A DNA stretch of 64,000 bases from Synechococcus sp. RedBA-s (GCF_024345495.1 NZ_JAGQBF010000004.1:1-64000); one strand, 5' to 3'; positions 36,201 through 45,098 are shown, numbered from the stretch's first letter. Numbers and translations: made by a program. Notes: generated by a model from the letters alone, not told the origin.

Positions 36201-36834
36201 CCGGGTGGTCGGGGCTGAGCCCCCGCCCGCGGTGGGCGGCGATCAGCTCTGCGGGGATCAGCGCACGCAACAGGTCATCCTCGATCAGCTCCACGGTCTG
36301 CAGTTCGTGGGAGGTGCGGAAGCCGTCGAAGAAGTGCACCACGGGCAGGCGGCTGCGCAGGCTGGCCAGGCTGGCGATGGCGGCGAAATCACCTGTCTCC
36401 TGCACCGAGGAGGAACAGAGCAGGACGCAGCCTGTGCCGCGCACGGCCATCATGTCGCTGTGGTCCCCGAAGATCGAGAGGGCCTGGCCGGCGAGGGCGC
36501 GGGAGGCCACGTGCACCACCGTGGCGGTGAGTTCGCCGGCGATCTTGTAGAGGTTGGGGAGCATCAGCAGCAAGCCCTGGGAGGCGGTGAAGGTGGTGGT
36601 GAGCGCACCGGCCTGCAGGGCGCCGTGCAGCACCCCCGCTGCCCCACCCTCGCTCTGCATCTCCACCACCCGGGGCACCGTTCCCCAGAGGTTGGGGCGG
36701 CCCTCGCCGGCCCAGCCATCGGCCCATTCCCCCATCGGCGAGGCCGGCGTGATCGGGTAGATCGCCATCACCTCGTTCAGCCGGTAGGCGACCCGCGCCA
36801 CCGCCTCGTTGCCATCAAGCGTTGCCCGGGTCAT
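33208..36834 (-). CDS. nifJ: pyruvate:ferredoxin (flavodoxin) oxidoreductase
   Basis: 1208 aa, full length. It oxidises pyruvate with CoA to acetyl-CoA and CO2 and reduces ferredoxin or flavodoxin. The N-terminal domain has YPITPASPMGEWAD. A gamma-type domain follows, then two [4Fe-4S] motifs [14 protein letters not shown] and CTGCGLCVEVCPA. The TPP domain holds FSGACAGCGETPY and GGDGWAYDIGSAG. Placed between hypC and the DHOD-like gene in one gene string, it links fermentative pyruvate oxidation to the hydrogenase. Confidence 0.97.
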   Translation of the reverse strand: MTRATLDGNEAVARVAYRLNEVMAIYPITPASPMGEWADGWAGEGRPNLWGTVPRVVEMQSEGGAAGVLHGALQAGALTTTFTASQGLLLMLPNLYKIAGELTATVVHVASRALAGQALSIFGDHSDMMAVRGTGCVLLCSSSVQETGDFAAIASLASLRSRLPVVHFFDGFRTSHELQTVELIEDDLLRALIPAELIAAHRGRGLSPDHPVIRGTSQNPDVAFQAREAANPFHDAAAGLVQEAMDAFAGLSGRAYQLYEYHGHPQAERVLVLMGSGCETAHETVDALIGGGARVGVLKVRLYRPFAAERLLRALPVTTRAIAVLDRCKEPGSGGEPLYLDVSNALREGWAARVAADEVGGVAPLPRLLGGRYGLASKEFTPSMVRAVFAALERPGTPNPFTVGIDDDVTHRSLPLEDARDAGEGPDPGAAFAAILYGLGSDGTVGACKNTIKIIGAATALHAQGYFVYDSKKSGAVTVSHLRFGPEPIRSTYLVRQARLVACHHWDFFEHFDLLAEALPGATLLLNSPWPAEQLWPRLPRAVQEQIVERDLKVLAIEASAIAQELGLGERINTVMQVAFFAAAGVLPLEQALEGIRGAIRHSYGGKGERVVRSNLLAVDMALSRLRPMPIGTVGESALGAEREALPPPLASAPAWVRELIGPQLARQGDRLPVSALPPDGTFASGTARWEKRNIAESVPVWEADLCVQCGKCVMVCPHAAIRAKVVEPSTLADAPEGFVSTAARDPHWSGLSFSLQVAGEDCTGCGLCVEVCPARDRTEPRRKAINMAPQRPLRQKLRHHWDYALGLPSPDRRDLDLRHIRQQQLQEPLFEFSGACAGCGETPYIKLASQLFGDRMVVANATGCSSIYGGNLPTTPWSANGEGRGPAWSNSLFEDNAEFGLGFRLAFDQRRTIAEHQLRQLAAPAAAWLPAPLVEALIGADQTDEAGIHEQRQRVLELRALLQQRLEVDGSARAQCPDTEAARTLLSLADDLVKRSVWLIGGDGWAYDIGSAGIDHVLASGADVNILVLDTEVYSNTGGQMSKATPMGAVAKFASGGKATSKKDLGLMAMSYGHVYVASVAMGARDEQTLRAFLEAESFPGPSLILAYSHCIAHGIDMAQGMTQQKRAVDSGRWLLYRHDPRRAERGENPLVLDSRAPSLPMAEAMASENRFRMLTYSHPQQARDLTRQAQQEARQRWERYQRMAEP

Positions 36835-36864
36835 GCGCTCCTCTCCGTCATGGCCGGAACCTCC

Positions 36865-37074
36865 TCAGGGTTGGACGATGCTCAGGGCAAAGCCCACGTG
36901 CACCAGCAGCCGATCGCCGATCACCGCGTCGGGCACGCAGGCCAGGCTCACCTCCCGGCGCACGCCCGAGAACTCCACCAGGCCCATGCGCCAGAGGGCC
37001 GGATCCTCCTCGGGGCAATCCGCCGGGCGGCGATCCTCGATCCCGATCAGTTCCCCAGCCATGGCCAGACACAT
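36865..37074 (-). CDS. hypC: hydrogenase maturation chaperone HypC
   Basis: 69 aa. HypC carries the Fe(CN)2CO moiety with HypD and delivers it to the HoxH precursor. The essential N-terminal Cys is in MCLAMAGELIGIED; the beta-barrel core ends with GDRLLVHVGFALSIV. It lies 30 bases upstream of nifJ and 47 bases after hypF. Confidence 0.93.
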   Translation of the reverse strand: MCLAMAGELIGIEDRRPADCPEEDPALWRMGLVEFSGVRREVSLACVPDAVIGDRLLVHVGFALSIVQP

Positions 37075-37121
37075 CGCAGCCCACCTCACGCCAGCAGGGC
37101 CCTGCCGGGCCTGCCTCGGTT

Positions 37122-39485
37122 CTAGCCAGAGGCGCCGAGGCTGACCGCCATCAGCTGGCCGAGGGCGAGGCCGCCGTCGTTGCAGGGAATCCGCCGGGGC
37201 CAGAGCGGCTCGATGCCGGCGCGGCGCAGGCCGTCCACCGTCAGGCTGAGCAGCAGGCGGTTCTGGAAGCAGCCGCCGCCCAGCAGCAGCCGCTCCAGCT
37301 CCAGACGCTCGGCGAGGGCCACCAGCGCCTCGGCGAGGGCGTGGTGGAAGCCCAGGGCGATGGGCCCTGCGGCCACCCCCCGGCGCAGATCGTCGAGCAG
37401 GTGCAGCAGCAGGGGCTGCCAGTCGAGCAGCCAGGGCTCGCCTCCGTCCCGCACTCCGTCCAGCAGGGGCAGGACGTAGGGCCTGGGGGGCGTGGAGCGC
37501 TCGGCGGCCTGGCTGGCGGCGGCCTCCAGGGCCAGGGCCGCCTGGCCCTCGAAGCTGCAGCGCTGCTGCAGACCCAGCAGGGAGGCCACGGCATCGAACA
37601 GACGACCGACGCTGGAGCACCACGGGCTCTGCAGGCCCCGCTCCAGCAGGCGCGTGAGCACCCGCCGCTCCTCGGCCGTGAAGGCCCCCAGCGGCGCCAG
37701 TTCCGCCGCCTGATCCAGACCCGCCGCTCCCCCGGCGGCGAAGAGCAGGCCCAGGGCCGCCCGCCGCGGTTCCCGCATCGCCCGCTCCGCCCCCGGCAGG
37801 GGAAAGGGCCGCAGCCGCGCCACCACGCTGAAGCCGGCCTGCTCCAGGCGCAGCACTTCGCCGCCCCAGACCGTGCCGTCGCTGCCCTGGCCGGCCCCGT
37901 CCCAGGCGGCCCCCACCTGGGGTGGTGTGAGCCCGTGCTCCGCCAGGCAGGCCAGCAGGTGGGCGTGGTGGTGCTGCACCCCCAGCGGCGCGGCGTGACC
38001 GCCGGCCGCAGCTAGCTCCAGGCCGATCCGCTGGGAGAGGTAGCCGGGGTGCAGATCCACGGCGTAGCTGGCGGGATCCAGCCGGTGGCGCCCCAGGGCG
38101 GCCGCCAGGCTGCGGCGGTAGTGGCGCTCGCCGGCCTCGGTGCCGAGATCACCGAGATGGGGGCCGAGCAAGGCCCGCCGGCCCCAGCCGATGGCCAGGG
38201 CCCCCTTGAGCTGGCCGCCCATGGCCACCGCCGTGGCGGGGCCCGGCAGCTCGACGGCGCTGGGGGCGTAGCCACGGGCATGGCGCAGCAGCATCGCCTC
38301 GCCGCAGACCACCTGGGCGATGGAGTCATCCACGGGGTTGAGGATCGCTCTGTCGTGCAGTAAGACGCCATCGGCCAGGTCCGCCAGTTCGCGCAGGGCG
38401 GTGCTGTCGTCGTGGCAGAGCGGGTTCCCGCTTCGGTTGCCGCTGGTGGCCACCAGCGGTTCAGCCAGCAGCTCCAGCAGCAGCAGGTGCAGGGGACTGC
38501 TGGGCAGCATCACGCCCAGCCAGGGGTTGGCCGGGGCCACAGCGGCGCACACTCCCCCCTGGCCACGGCGGCGCAGCAGCAGGATCGGCGCCGCTGCTGA
38601 ATCCAGCAGCTGGGCTTCCGCCGGACTCAGTAGGCAGTGGCGCCGCACCCAGGCCAGGCCCGGGGCCATCAGCGCCAGGGGCTTCTCGGGGCGGCCCTTG
38701 CGCCGCCGCAGTTCCGCCACTGCCGCCTTTGAGCGGGCCCGCGCCAGCAGCTGGAAGCCACCGACGCCCTTGAGGGCAACGATCTGATCCGCCATCAGCG
38801 CGGCAGCGGCCGCCCGCAGGCAGGGGCTGAGTCGCCTTGGGTCCGGCTCACGGGGATCGCTCAAGGTCTCGAGGCCGCCCCTGGCCCACCAGCTCAGCCG
38901 CGGTCCGCAGCGGGGGCAGGCGATGGTCTGGCCGTGGCAGCGGCGATTGGCTGGATCGTCGTAGTCGCCCTGGCAGGCGGGGCAGAGCGGGAAGGGCGCC
39001 AGGCTGGTGTTCTGCCGCTCGAAGGGCAGCGCCCCCAGCAGGCTGTAGCGCGGGCCGCAGCTCACGCAGCTGATGAAGGGGTAGCCACAGCGGCGGTCGA
39101 CGGGGTCGCGCAGCTCGGCGCGGCAGGCGGCACAGGGGGCCAGATCCGGCTGGATCAGCGCCCAGCGCACCGGGCCTTGATCACCCTTTCCAGCCGGCTC
39201 CGCCGCAGGAGCCGGCTGGATGGCGAAGCCCGCCGCCCCTTGCTCGGGGGCCAGCTCCTGGCGGCTGATCCGGTCGATGCGGCCCTGGGGGGGCAGCTGC
39301 TGCTGCAGCCGTTGCAGCAGGGTGCCGAGGGCCTCAGCGGGCCCCTGCAGCTCCAGCCGCACCCCGGCGCCGGTGTTGCAGACCTGGCCGGAGAGGCCCA
39401 GCTCCTGTGCCAGCCGCGCCACCAGGGGCCGGAAGCCCACCCCCTGCACCAGCCCCTCGATCTCCAGCCGCTGGCGGCGGATCAC
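37122..39485 (-). CDS. hypF: carbamoyltransferase HypF
   Basis: 787 aa. HypF makes carbamoyl-adenylate from carbamoyl phosphate and transfers the carbamoyl group to HypE. Domains in order are acylphosphatase (EGLVQGVGFRPLVARLA, residues about 10-95), two C4 zinc fingers (CAACRAEL, CPACQGDYDDP), YrdC-like (about 205-390) and Kae1-like (HHAHLLACLAEHGL onward). The start overlaps hypB by 4 bases. Confidence 0.96.
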   Translation of the reverse strand: MIRRQRLEIEGLVQGVGFRPLVARLAQELGLSGQVCNTGAGVRLELQGPAEALGTLLQRLQQQLPPQGRIDRISRQELAPEQGAAGFAIQPAPAAEPAGKGDQGPVRWALIQPDLAPCAACRAELRDPVDRRCGYPFISCVSCGPRYSLLGALPFERQNTSLAPFPLCPACQGDYDDPANRRCHGQTIACPRCGPRLSWWARGGLETLSDPREPDPRRLSPCLRAAAAALMADQIVALKGVGGFQLLARARSKAAVAELRRRKGRPEKPLALMAPGLAWVRRHCLLSPAEAQLLDSAAAPILLLRRRGQGGVCAAVAPANPWLGVMLPSSPLHLLLLELLAEPLVATSGNRSGNPLCHDDSTALRELADLADGVLLHDRAILNPVDDSIAQVVCGEAMLLRHARGYAPSAVELPGPATAVAMGGQLKGALAIGWGRRALLGPHLGDLGTEAGERHYRRSLAAALGRHRLDPASYAVDLHPGYLSQRIGLELAAAGGHAAPLGVQHHHAHLLACLAEHGLTPPQVGAAWDGAGQGSDGTVWGGEVLRLEQAGFSVVARLRPFPLPGAERAMREPRRAALGLLFAAGGAAGLDQAAELAPLGAFTAEERRVLTRLLERGLQSPWCSSVGRLFDAVASLLGLQQRCSFEGQAALALEAAASQAAERSTPPRPYVLPLLDGVRDGGEPWLLDWQPLLLHLLDDLRRGVAAGPIALGFHHALAEALVALAERLELERLLLGGGCFQNRLLLSLTVDGLRRAGIEPLWPRRIPCNDGGLALGQLMAVSLGASG

Positions 39486-40168
39486 ACCAGCGCCCCCTGG
39501 CGCTGGTGGCTCAGCCAGTGCAGCAATGGCTCCATCCCCTCGCCGCTGCGGGCCGAGAGCTCGAAGATGCGCGCCTGGGGCGCCACCCCGGCAATGGCCG
39601 CCAGGGCCTGGGGGCGATCGAAGCCCACGGCTTCAGCCAGGTCAACTTTGTTGATCACCACCCCATCGGCCGACTGGAACAGGGCCGGGTACTTGAGCGG
39701 CTTGTCCTCTCCTTCGGTGACCGAGAGCAGCACCAGGCGAAGGCGTTCGCCCAGGTCGAAGGCGGTGGGGCAGACCAGATTGCCGACGTTCTCGATCAGC
39801 AGCAGCTCCATCCCGCCTGTGTCGAGCTGGTCGAAGGCTCGATCCACCAGCGAGGCCTCCAGATGGCAGAGGTCACCGGTCTGGATCTGAATGGCGCGGG
39901 CGCCGGCGGAGCGCAGGCGGCGGGCGTCGTTGTCGGTGGCCAGATCACCCACGATCACCCCCACCGGGCCATGGGCCCACTGGCGGGCGAGGCGCTCCAG
40001 CAGGGCGGTCTTGCCGGCGCCGGGCCCTGAGAGCACGTTCACCACCAGCAGCCCGGTGGCGGCGAAGCGCTCCCGGTTGCGCTCGGCATTGCCGTCGTTG
40101 CGCTCCAGCAGGTTGTGGCGCAGCTGGAGGGTGCGGCTGGGCTGACCGCAGGAGCAGTGGGAGCACAT
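39482..40168 (-). CDS. hypB: hydrogenase nickel incorporation GTPase HypB
   Basis: 228 aa, a SIMIBI GTPase that inserts nickel with HypA. The N-terminal cysteine cluster MCSHCSCG may bind metal. The P-loop GPGAGKTALLERLA, IENVGNLVCP and NKVDLAEAVGFD are intact. It heads the hypB-F-C-nifJ-DHOD-hypD-hypE string and is divergent from the cytochrome-b-like gene. Confidence 0.96.
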   Translation of the reverse strand: MCSHCSCGQPSRTLQLRHNLLERNDGNAERNRERFAATGLLVVNVLSGPGAGKTALLERLARQWAHGPVGVIVGDLATDNDARRLRSAGARAIQIQTGDLCHLEASLVDRAFDQLDTGGMELLLIENVGNLVCPTAFDLGERLRLVLLSVTEGEDKPLKYPALFQSADGVVINKVDLAEAVGFDRPQALAAIAGVAPQARIFELSARSGEGMEPLLHWLSHQRQGALV

Positions 40169-40219
40169 GGCGGGGCCGGATGCGTTGTGCTCAGTCTGGA
40201 GATAGAGGACGCCCGTGAC

Positions 40220-40238
40220 CGGATCGTTGAATGATCCG
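40220..40238. promoter_or_regulatory. inverted repeat in the hypB / cytochrome-b divergent region
   Basis: CGGATC and GATCCG flank a 7-base spacer in the 157-bp region between the divergent hypB and cytochrome-b-like genes. This is the right place for an operator serving the hyp-nifJ transcript, but the repeat is short and I cannot assign a regulator. Confidence 0.3.
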
Positions 40239-40325
40239 CAGCGTCAGTTCTCACTCCTCAGCTCTCGGTCCTGCTAGGAGCGACACACCCCTGGATGGGG
40301 CCGCCCCGTTGTCCGTCCCGCTGCC

Positions 40326-40856
40326 ATGGCCCGGCCTTACCAACCATCGCTGCTGCGCAGCCTGCACGGCACCACGGCGCTGCTGGTGCTGGCCTGCTCG
40401 GGCAGTGGACTGCTGGTGTACAGCCGCTACGACGGCCGCTGGGGCCGTCTGCCGTTCGAGCCTGGCGGCGACTGGATCGATCTCCACGGCAGCGTCGGCG
40501 TGGCGCTCTGGCCCCTGGCGCTGCTGTTCGCCCTTTACAGCTTCACCATCGGCGCCCGCCGCTTGCGGCGGCCAGCCAACGCCGCTGCCCTGCTGGCCCT
40601 GGCTCTGGCGGTCGGCAGTGGCAAGCTGATGCAGGAAGACTGGCTGCGGCAGGGCCAACTCCACCACCTGGTGTACGGCCTGCACCTGCTGGCCTGGCTG
40701 GTGATCAGCGCTGCGGTACTCGGCCACCTGGCGGGGGTGGTGGGCACGGGCGGCATCCCCCTGGCCCGCTCGATGTTCAGCCTGCGCCACCGGCCCGGCG
40801 ACCAACCGCGCGACTGGCTGGGGCAGATGAAGCGCCAGTTCACCGGGGGCCGCTGA
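40326..40856 (+). CDS. cytochrome b561-like membrane protein
   Basis: 176 aa with four hydrophobic helices and histidines placed as in diheme b-type cytochromes: SLHGTTALLVL near the N-terminus, WIDLHGSVGVALW, LHHLVYGLHLLAW and AVLGHLAG. It is the only plus-strand gene between glbN and hypB. Membrane-bound uptake hydrogenases use a cytochrome b subunit to reach the quinone pool. The hox enzyme normally does not, so a link to hydrogen metabolism is suggested by position only. Confidence 0.7.
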   Translation: MARPYQPSLLRSLHGTTALLVLACSGSGLLVYSRYDGRWGRLPFEPGGDWIDLHGSVGVALWPLALLFALYSFTIGARRLRRPANAAALLALALAVGSGKLMQEDWLRQGQLHHLVYGLHLLAWLVISAAVLGHLAGVVGTGGIPLARSMFSLRHRPGDQPRDWLGQMKRQFTGGR

Positions 40857-40934
40857 TCCACGAGTTGATCCCCGCATCCTCCGGTTGAAGGTGCGGACAG
40901 CCCTCAAGGATGGGAGAGGGCTCGGGGCTGGATT

Positions 40935-41310
40935 TCACTGATTGAGCACATCTTTCTTGTGCTGAGGTGCGGCGGCGATGGCGGCCACCTTGGCCCTGAG
41001 CTCTGAGGAAACATCCATGTCCTCCAGGGTGAGCATCAGGTCTTCGGCAACGGCATCAAAGTGTTGGGGGTTCAAGCCTTGCTGGGCAACCAATTCTTTG
41101 TGGGCTTCCCGCATGTGGCGGCCATCGTATTGATCAATATCGCCATAAGCATAAGTCAGGAAAGATTTTTGATGGGCCCGATGCTTGATCATGTCAACGC
41201 CCGCAAAAAAAGTGCTTGTTTCGATCGTCGCTCAGCACTCGCTCGTAGAACTTGTCCGCGGCCAGATCCACGGTAGCGGCTCCGCCGAGTTGATCAAACA
41301 AGGATGTCAT
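40935..41310 (-). pseudogene. glbN: truncated haemoglobin GlbN, frameshifted in an A7 run
   Basis: Two adjacent frames together encode a 124-aa group 1 truncated haemoglobin. The first runs from ATG 41310 (MTSLFDQLGGAATVDLA...NKHFF); the second continues AGVDMIKHRAHQKSF to KKDVLNQ at 40935. The switch falls in a run of seven A (T on the coding strand) at 41205-41211, where six would keep the frame. As printed, translation stops after NKHFFCGR. Haem ligands H46 (distal) and H70 (proximal), and H117 that forms the covalent haem link in cyanobacterial GlbN, are all conserved, so the break may be recent or a sequence error. Confidence 0.85.
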
Positions 41311-41402
41311 GTTGGCTGAATGTAAGAAGTGGAGGTGTGGATGAGAGGACTGGACTCGAAGATCCAGCAGCTCTGCGGCATGAGGGTCTCGATACCTCCC
41401 CC

Positions 41403-41744
41403 TCAGGACACCTCCAGCCCGATCAGCTCCAGCTCCCGCCCCGCCAGCACTTCCGCCGCCAGGGAGCCGCAGTGCGGGCAGGCCAGGATCACGTCTTCGG
41501 GCTCGAATGGCACTCCGCAAAGCCCGCAGCGGCAGAGGGTGGGCACCACCTCCAGCTCCAACCGGGCACCGGCAGCCACCTCTTCGGCCATCACCACCTC
41601 AAAGGCGAAGCGGAGCGCGTCGGGGTCCACCCCGCAGAGCCGTCCCAGCCTGAGCCGCAGGCTGTGAATCCGCTGGGCGCCCTCGGCCGCCGCCGCCTCC
41701 AGGGCGATTCGCTGCACCTCCTCCATCAGAGCCAGCTCATGCAT
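41403..41744 (-). CDS. hypA: hydrogenase maturation nickel chaperone HypA
   Basis: 113 aa. The N-terminal MHELALM contains the nickel-binding His2. The C-terminal zinc site has CGLC and CPHC pairs. It delivers nickel to the HoxH precursor together with HypB. The start overlaps hoxW by 8 bases, so hoxH-hoxW-hypA form one transcript, with glbN 92 bases further on. Confidence 0.95.
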   Translation of the reverse strand: MHELALMEEVQRIALEAAAAEGAQRIHSLRLRLGRLCGVDPDALRFAFEVVMAEEVAAGARLELEVVPTLCRCGLCGVPFEPEDVILACPHCGSLAAEVLAGRELELIGLEVS

Positions 41745-42207
41745 CGCCGCACCAGCGCCCCACAGCCGCCAGGGCCTCGGGCAGCAGGGCGGCGGTGGCG
41801 GCTGTGAGCTCCGTGCCCAGCTCGAAGCTGTGGGCGCGCACCAACAACTGCCAGGCGGGCGGGGTGCGGCCATAGAGGCTGCAGGCCAGCTGCAGCAGGG
41901 CGCCTGGGCTGGCGTGGTGGCTCAGGGGTTGGGGGCCTGGAGACCACCGCGGCAGCTGCGCCAGTGTCCAGCCGGGGTCCGGACAGGCCGCCGCCAGAGC
42001 TGCGTCCACGAACAAGACCCGTGCCGCTTCCGCCAAGCGTGGTGCCAGCTCGGGGGTGAGCTGGGGGATCGCCAGCACCTCGAGCCCCGGTCGGCTCCAG
42101 CCCTCCACCCGCTCGGCGATCAGGAGGCCGACGCCGTCGTCCTGGCGGAGGCCATTGCCCCAGCCGATCAGCAGATCGTGGCGCCGCTGCCACTCACCTG
42201 TGCTCAC
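41737..42207 (-). CDS. hoxW: hydrogenase maturation protease HoxW
   Basis: 156 aa with a GTG start overlapping the hoxH stop by 4 bases. This nickel-dependent endopeptidase removes the C-terminal peptide of HoxH. The family pattern [21 protein letters not shown] holds the first acidic metal ligand, RVLFVDAAL the second, and [14 protein letters not shown] the His. A longer upstream reading from 42294 is not protein-like. Confidence 0.92.
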   Translation of the reverse strand: MSTGEWQRRHDLLIGWGNGLRQDDGVGLLIAERVEGWSRPGLEVLAIPQLTPELAPRLAEAARVLFVDAALAAACPDPGWTLAQLPRWSPGPQPLSHHASPGALLQLACSLYGRTPPAWQLLVRAHSFELGTELTAATAALLPEALAAVGRWCGDA

Positions 42208-43667
42208 TCCCGCCACCGTTCGCGCAGCAGCTCCCCCTCGGGGCCGATCAGCTGCACATGCAACGGCATCTGGCCGGCGGCGTGGGTGGAGCACGAGAGG
42301 CAGGGATCAAAGCAGCGGATGCCGGCCTCCACCCGGTTGAGCAGGCCCTCGGCGATCTCCGGCACGCCGGCAACGGCCGGGCCTGCCTGGATGTATTGGC
42401 GGGCAATCTGGGTGATCGTGCGGTTCATCGCCCGGTTGTTCTGGCCGGTGGCGATGATCAGATTCACCGCCTCGATCAGTCCGTCTGAGTCGACGCGGTA
42501 GTGGTGAAAGAGGGTGCCGCGGGGCGCTTCGCTCACGCCCACCGCCTCGCGGGCATTCACCCCGGCATGGGCGCGCACGTGGGTGTCGCACAGGGCGGGA
42601 TCATCGAGCAGCGCCTCGATCGCCTCCAGGGCGGCGAGGATCTCGATCAGCCGGGCCAGGTGATACAGGAAAGAGCTGGTGACCACCCGGCCGCCGCGCT
42701 GGCGCAGCTCCAGCAGCTCCCGGTCGGCCTGCTCGTGGCCGATGCGCTCGCAGACGTTGAGGCGGGCCAGCGGACCCACCCGGTAGCTGCCCGCTTCAGG
42801 GCCCAGCGGTTTGTAATAGGGGAACTTCAGGTAGGTGGAGGGGTCCACTGCTTCGGCCAGCAGGCCGCCCAGCTGCACGGCGCTGAGGCCATCGGTCGGC
42901 AGCTCGGCCGTCACCAGTGCGCCCGTGCTGTCGATCAGACGCAGGCGGCCGCCGTAATGCTCCCACCGGCCATCCGGCCCCACCAGCCCCATGAACAGGG
43001 AGGGAAAGTCGCCGAACACAGCGGCTTCCGTCACCAGCGGCCCATCCAGCAGGCGTTTGAACAGATCGAGGGCGCCGCGGGTGGTGGCGACGGCCTCGCT
43101 CAGGCGTGAGCGGATCCAGTCGCGGTCGGCCGGCTGCAGCGGGCTGCGCACGCCTCCGGGCACCGCCCAGGCCGGATGGATCTTGCGTCCACCCAGCCGC
43201 TCGATCACCGCCTGGCCGAACTGGCGCAGACGGATGCCACCGCGGGCCAGTTCGGGATCGGCGGCGATCAGCCCGAACACATTGCGCTGAGCCGGGTCGC
43301 TGTCCCAGCCGAGCAGGAAATCGGGGCTGCTGAGGTGAAAGAAGGAGAGCGCGTGCGACTGGATGATCTGGGCCAGGTTCATCAGCCTCCGCAGCCGCTC
43401 GGCCGCCGGCGGAATCGTGACCACCAGCAGCTGGTCGCCGGTCTTGGCGGCCGCCAGCAGGTGGCTCACCGGGCAGATGCCACAGATGCGCGCTGTGATC
43501 GACGCCATCTCGCTGAAGGGCCGCCCGACGCAAAAGGCCTCGAAGCCGCGGAATTCACCCACATGGAAGTGGGCGCTGATCACGGCGCCGCTGGCGTCGA
43601 GATGAATCGAAATTTTGGCGTGGCCTTCGATACGGGTGACCGGATCGATCAGGATCGTGCGGGTCAT
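42204..43667 (-). CDS. hoxH: bidirectional NiFe hydrogenase large subunit HoxH
   Basis: 487 aa. The Ni-Fe active site is held by C62/C65 ([10 protein letters not shown]) and C456/C459 (DPCLSCSTH). The last 25 residues after H462 are the peptide that HoxW removes. All four ligands are present, so the enzyme should be functional. hoxH is separated from hoxY by an opposite-strand Coq4-family gene but stays next to its protease gene. Confidence 0.97.
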   Translation of the reverse strand: MTRTILIDPVTRIEGHAKISIHLDASGAVISAHFHVGEFRGFEAFCVGRPFSEMASITARICGICPVSHLLAAAKTGDQLLVVTIPPAAERLRRLMNLAQIIQSHALSFFHLSSPDFLLGWDSDPAQRNVFGLIAADPELARGGIRLRQFGQAVIERLGGRKIHPAWAVPGGVRSPLQPADRDWIRSRLSEAVATTRGALDLFKRLLDGPLVTEAAVFGDFPSLFMGLVGPDGRWEHYGGRLRLIDSTGALVTAELPTDGLSAVQLGGLLAEAVDPSTYLKFPYYKPLGPEAGSYRVGPLARLNVCERIGHEQADRELLELRQRGGRVVTSSFLYHLARLIEILAALEAIEALLDDPALCDTHVRAHAGVNAREAVGVSEAPRGTLFHHYRVDSDGLIEAVNLIIATGQNNRAMNRTITQIARQYIQAGPAVAGVPEIAEGLLNRVEAGIRCFDPCLSCSTHAAGQMPLHVQLIGPEGELLRERWRE

Positions 43668-43751
43668 GGCGGATCAGGCCGTCACCACCAGGCTAGAAGC
43701 GCTCCCTGGCTCCGTCTGCCTGTCCAACCGCTGTTCACCGCGCCTCCATTC

Positions 43752-44525
43752 ATGGGTTTCCGCTACCTCAACACGATCGCCGCCCAGCACAACCTGCAGG
43801 ATTTTCTAGAGCTCGCCGATCTGGCGGTGGGGGGCGGTAAGGATGCGGGCAACGTGTTCCTGCTCTCCCATCGGCTGAGGGACTCGAATCCGATGAAGCT
43901 GTGCACCCGGATCCTGGAGAAGGACCCGGCCTCCGCCGCCCTGATCAAGGAACGCCGCCTCTGCGGCCCCTACGACGTGGAGGCCCTCGCCGCCCTGCCC
44001 AAGGGCAGCCTCGGCCACACCTACGCCACGGTGCTGAACACCCACGGCTACGACATCAACTTCTTCCCTGATCCGGCCTTTTACAACAATCTGGAAACTG
44101 ACGCTGATTACATCAACTACCGGGTGTTCGCCACCCATGATCTTCACCACATCCTCAGCGGCTACAGCCTCGACAATTACGGTGAAATCGGGGTGATCAG
44201 CATCAGCGTGGGTCAGTTCAACCATCCCGGCCTGGGCTTCACCGATCTGATCTCACTGATGCTGAGCTGGCTGATGGGCAGCACACCCGCCAGCGAACTC
44301 AGCAGCGTTGAGGATCAGGCCCGCACGGCCAGGGCGATCCTGCGGCTGATCGTGGATGGGCTCGATACCGGCGCCGCCGCCAAGCGGCTGTTTCCGGTGA
44401 TCTGGGAGCAGCGCATGGGACAGGACCTCGAGGAGCTGCGCGCTGAGCTGGGCATCACGCCGGTGCGCGAAGGCGTGCGCAGCTGGTACAGCAACCCCGA
44501 GGTGGCCGCGGCCCTGGCGGCCTGA
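43752..44525 (+). CDS. Coq4 family protein
   Basis: 257 aa. The Coq4 zinc motif HDxxHxxxxxxxxxxxE is visible in ATHDLHHILSGYSLDNYGE. YINYRVF precedes it, as in the family. Coq4 proteins take part in ubiquinone synthesis in eukaryotes and proteobacteria, yet cyanobacteria make plastoquinone, so the role here is open. The gene sits between hoxY and hoxH on the opposite strand, with only 6 bases to the hoxY end and 84 bases to the hoxH start. Confidence 0.85.
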   Translation: MGFRYLNTIAAQHNLQDFLELADLAVGGGKDAGNVFLLSHRLRDSNPMKLCTRILEKDPASAALIKERRLCGPYDVEALAALPKGSLGHTYATVLNTHGYDINFFPDPAFYNNLETDADYINYRVFATHDLHHILSGYSLDNYGEIGVISISVGQFNHPGLGFTDLISLMLSWLMGSTPASELSSVEDQARTARAILRLIVDGLDTGAAAKRLFPVIWEQRMGQDLEELRAELGITPVREGVRSWYSNPEVAAALAA

Positions 44526-44531
44526 GCCCCC

Positions 44532-45098
44532 TCAGCCGAAGCGGATCATCTCCGGGCCCTCCATCAGCGGCTGCTCGCCCCGCAGCAGGGCGTCGAGAAC
44601 GGCGCGGATGCGCTCGGCTGGCGGGGGGCAACCCGGCAGGAACAGATCCACCGGCACCAACTCATGCACTGGCAGCACCCGCTCCAGCAGCTCGGGCACC
44701 AGGCCCGGGGCGTGGGGCCACTGGGCGCTGCCGTCGGCCAGCTCCAGGTAGGAGCGATCGAGTACGGCGGCGGGACCTGCGAGCGGGTTGCGCAGGCCAG
44801 GCACGTTGGCGGTGATGGCGCAGTCGCCGAAGGACACCAGCAGGCGGCTGCGCTGGCGCACCTGATAGATCAGGGCCAGGTTGTCGCTGTTGCCCACGCC
44901 CCCCTCCACCAGGGCCACATCCACGGCCTCGGGGTAGGTCTTGGTGTCGGAGGCGATCGGCGAGAAGACCATCTCGATGCGCGGCGCCAGCTCGATCAGC
45001 CACTCGTCGAGATCCAGGAACGACATGTGGCAGCCGGAGCAGCCCGCCAGCCAGACCGTGGCCAGACGCAGCTTCGGCAGCTTTGCGGCCAGGCTCAT
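44532..45098 (-). CDS. hoxY: bidirectional hydrogenase small subunit HoxY
   Basis: 188 aa, carries the proximal [4Fe-4S] cluster that passes electrons from the HoxH active site to the diaphorase. Cluster cysteines are C20 and C23 ([14 protein letters not shown]), then [16 protein letters not shown] and [13 protein letters not shown] 45098 overlaps the hoxU stop by 4 bases; sequence upstream of it is coded by hoxU in another frame. Confidence 0.95.
   Translation of the reverse strand: MSLAAKLPKLRLATVWLAGCSGCHMSFLDLDEWLIELAPRIEMVFSPIASDTKTYPEAVDVALVEGGVGNSDNLALIYQVRQRSRLLVSFGDCAITANVPGLRNPLAGPAAVLDRSYLELADGSAQWPHAPGLVPELLERVLPVHELVPVDLFLPGCPPPAERIRAVLDALLRGEQPLMEGPEMIRFG

Noticed and set aside
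40943-40962. AGCACA / TGTGCT inverted repeat at the glbN 3' end
   Set aside because: It lies within the conserved C-terminal codons of glbN and has no T-run, so it is explained by coding sequence.
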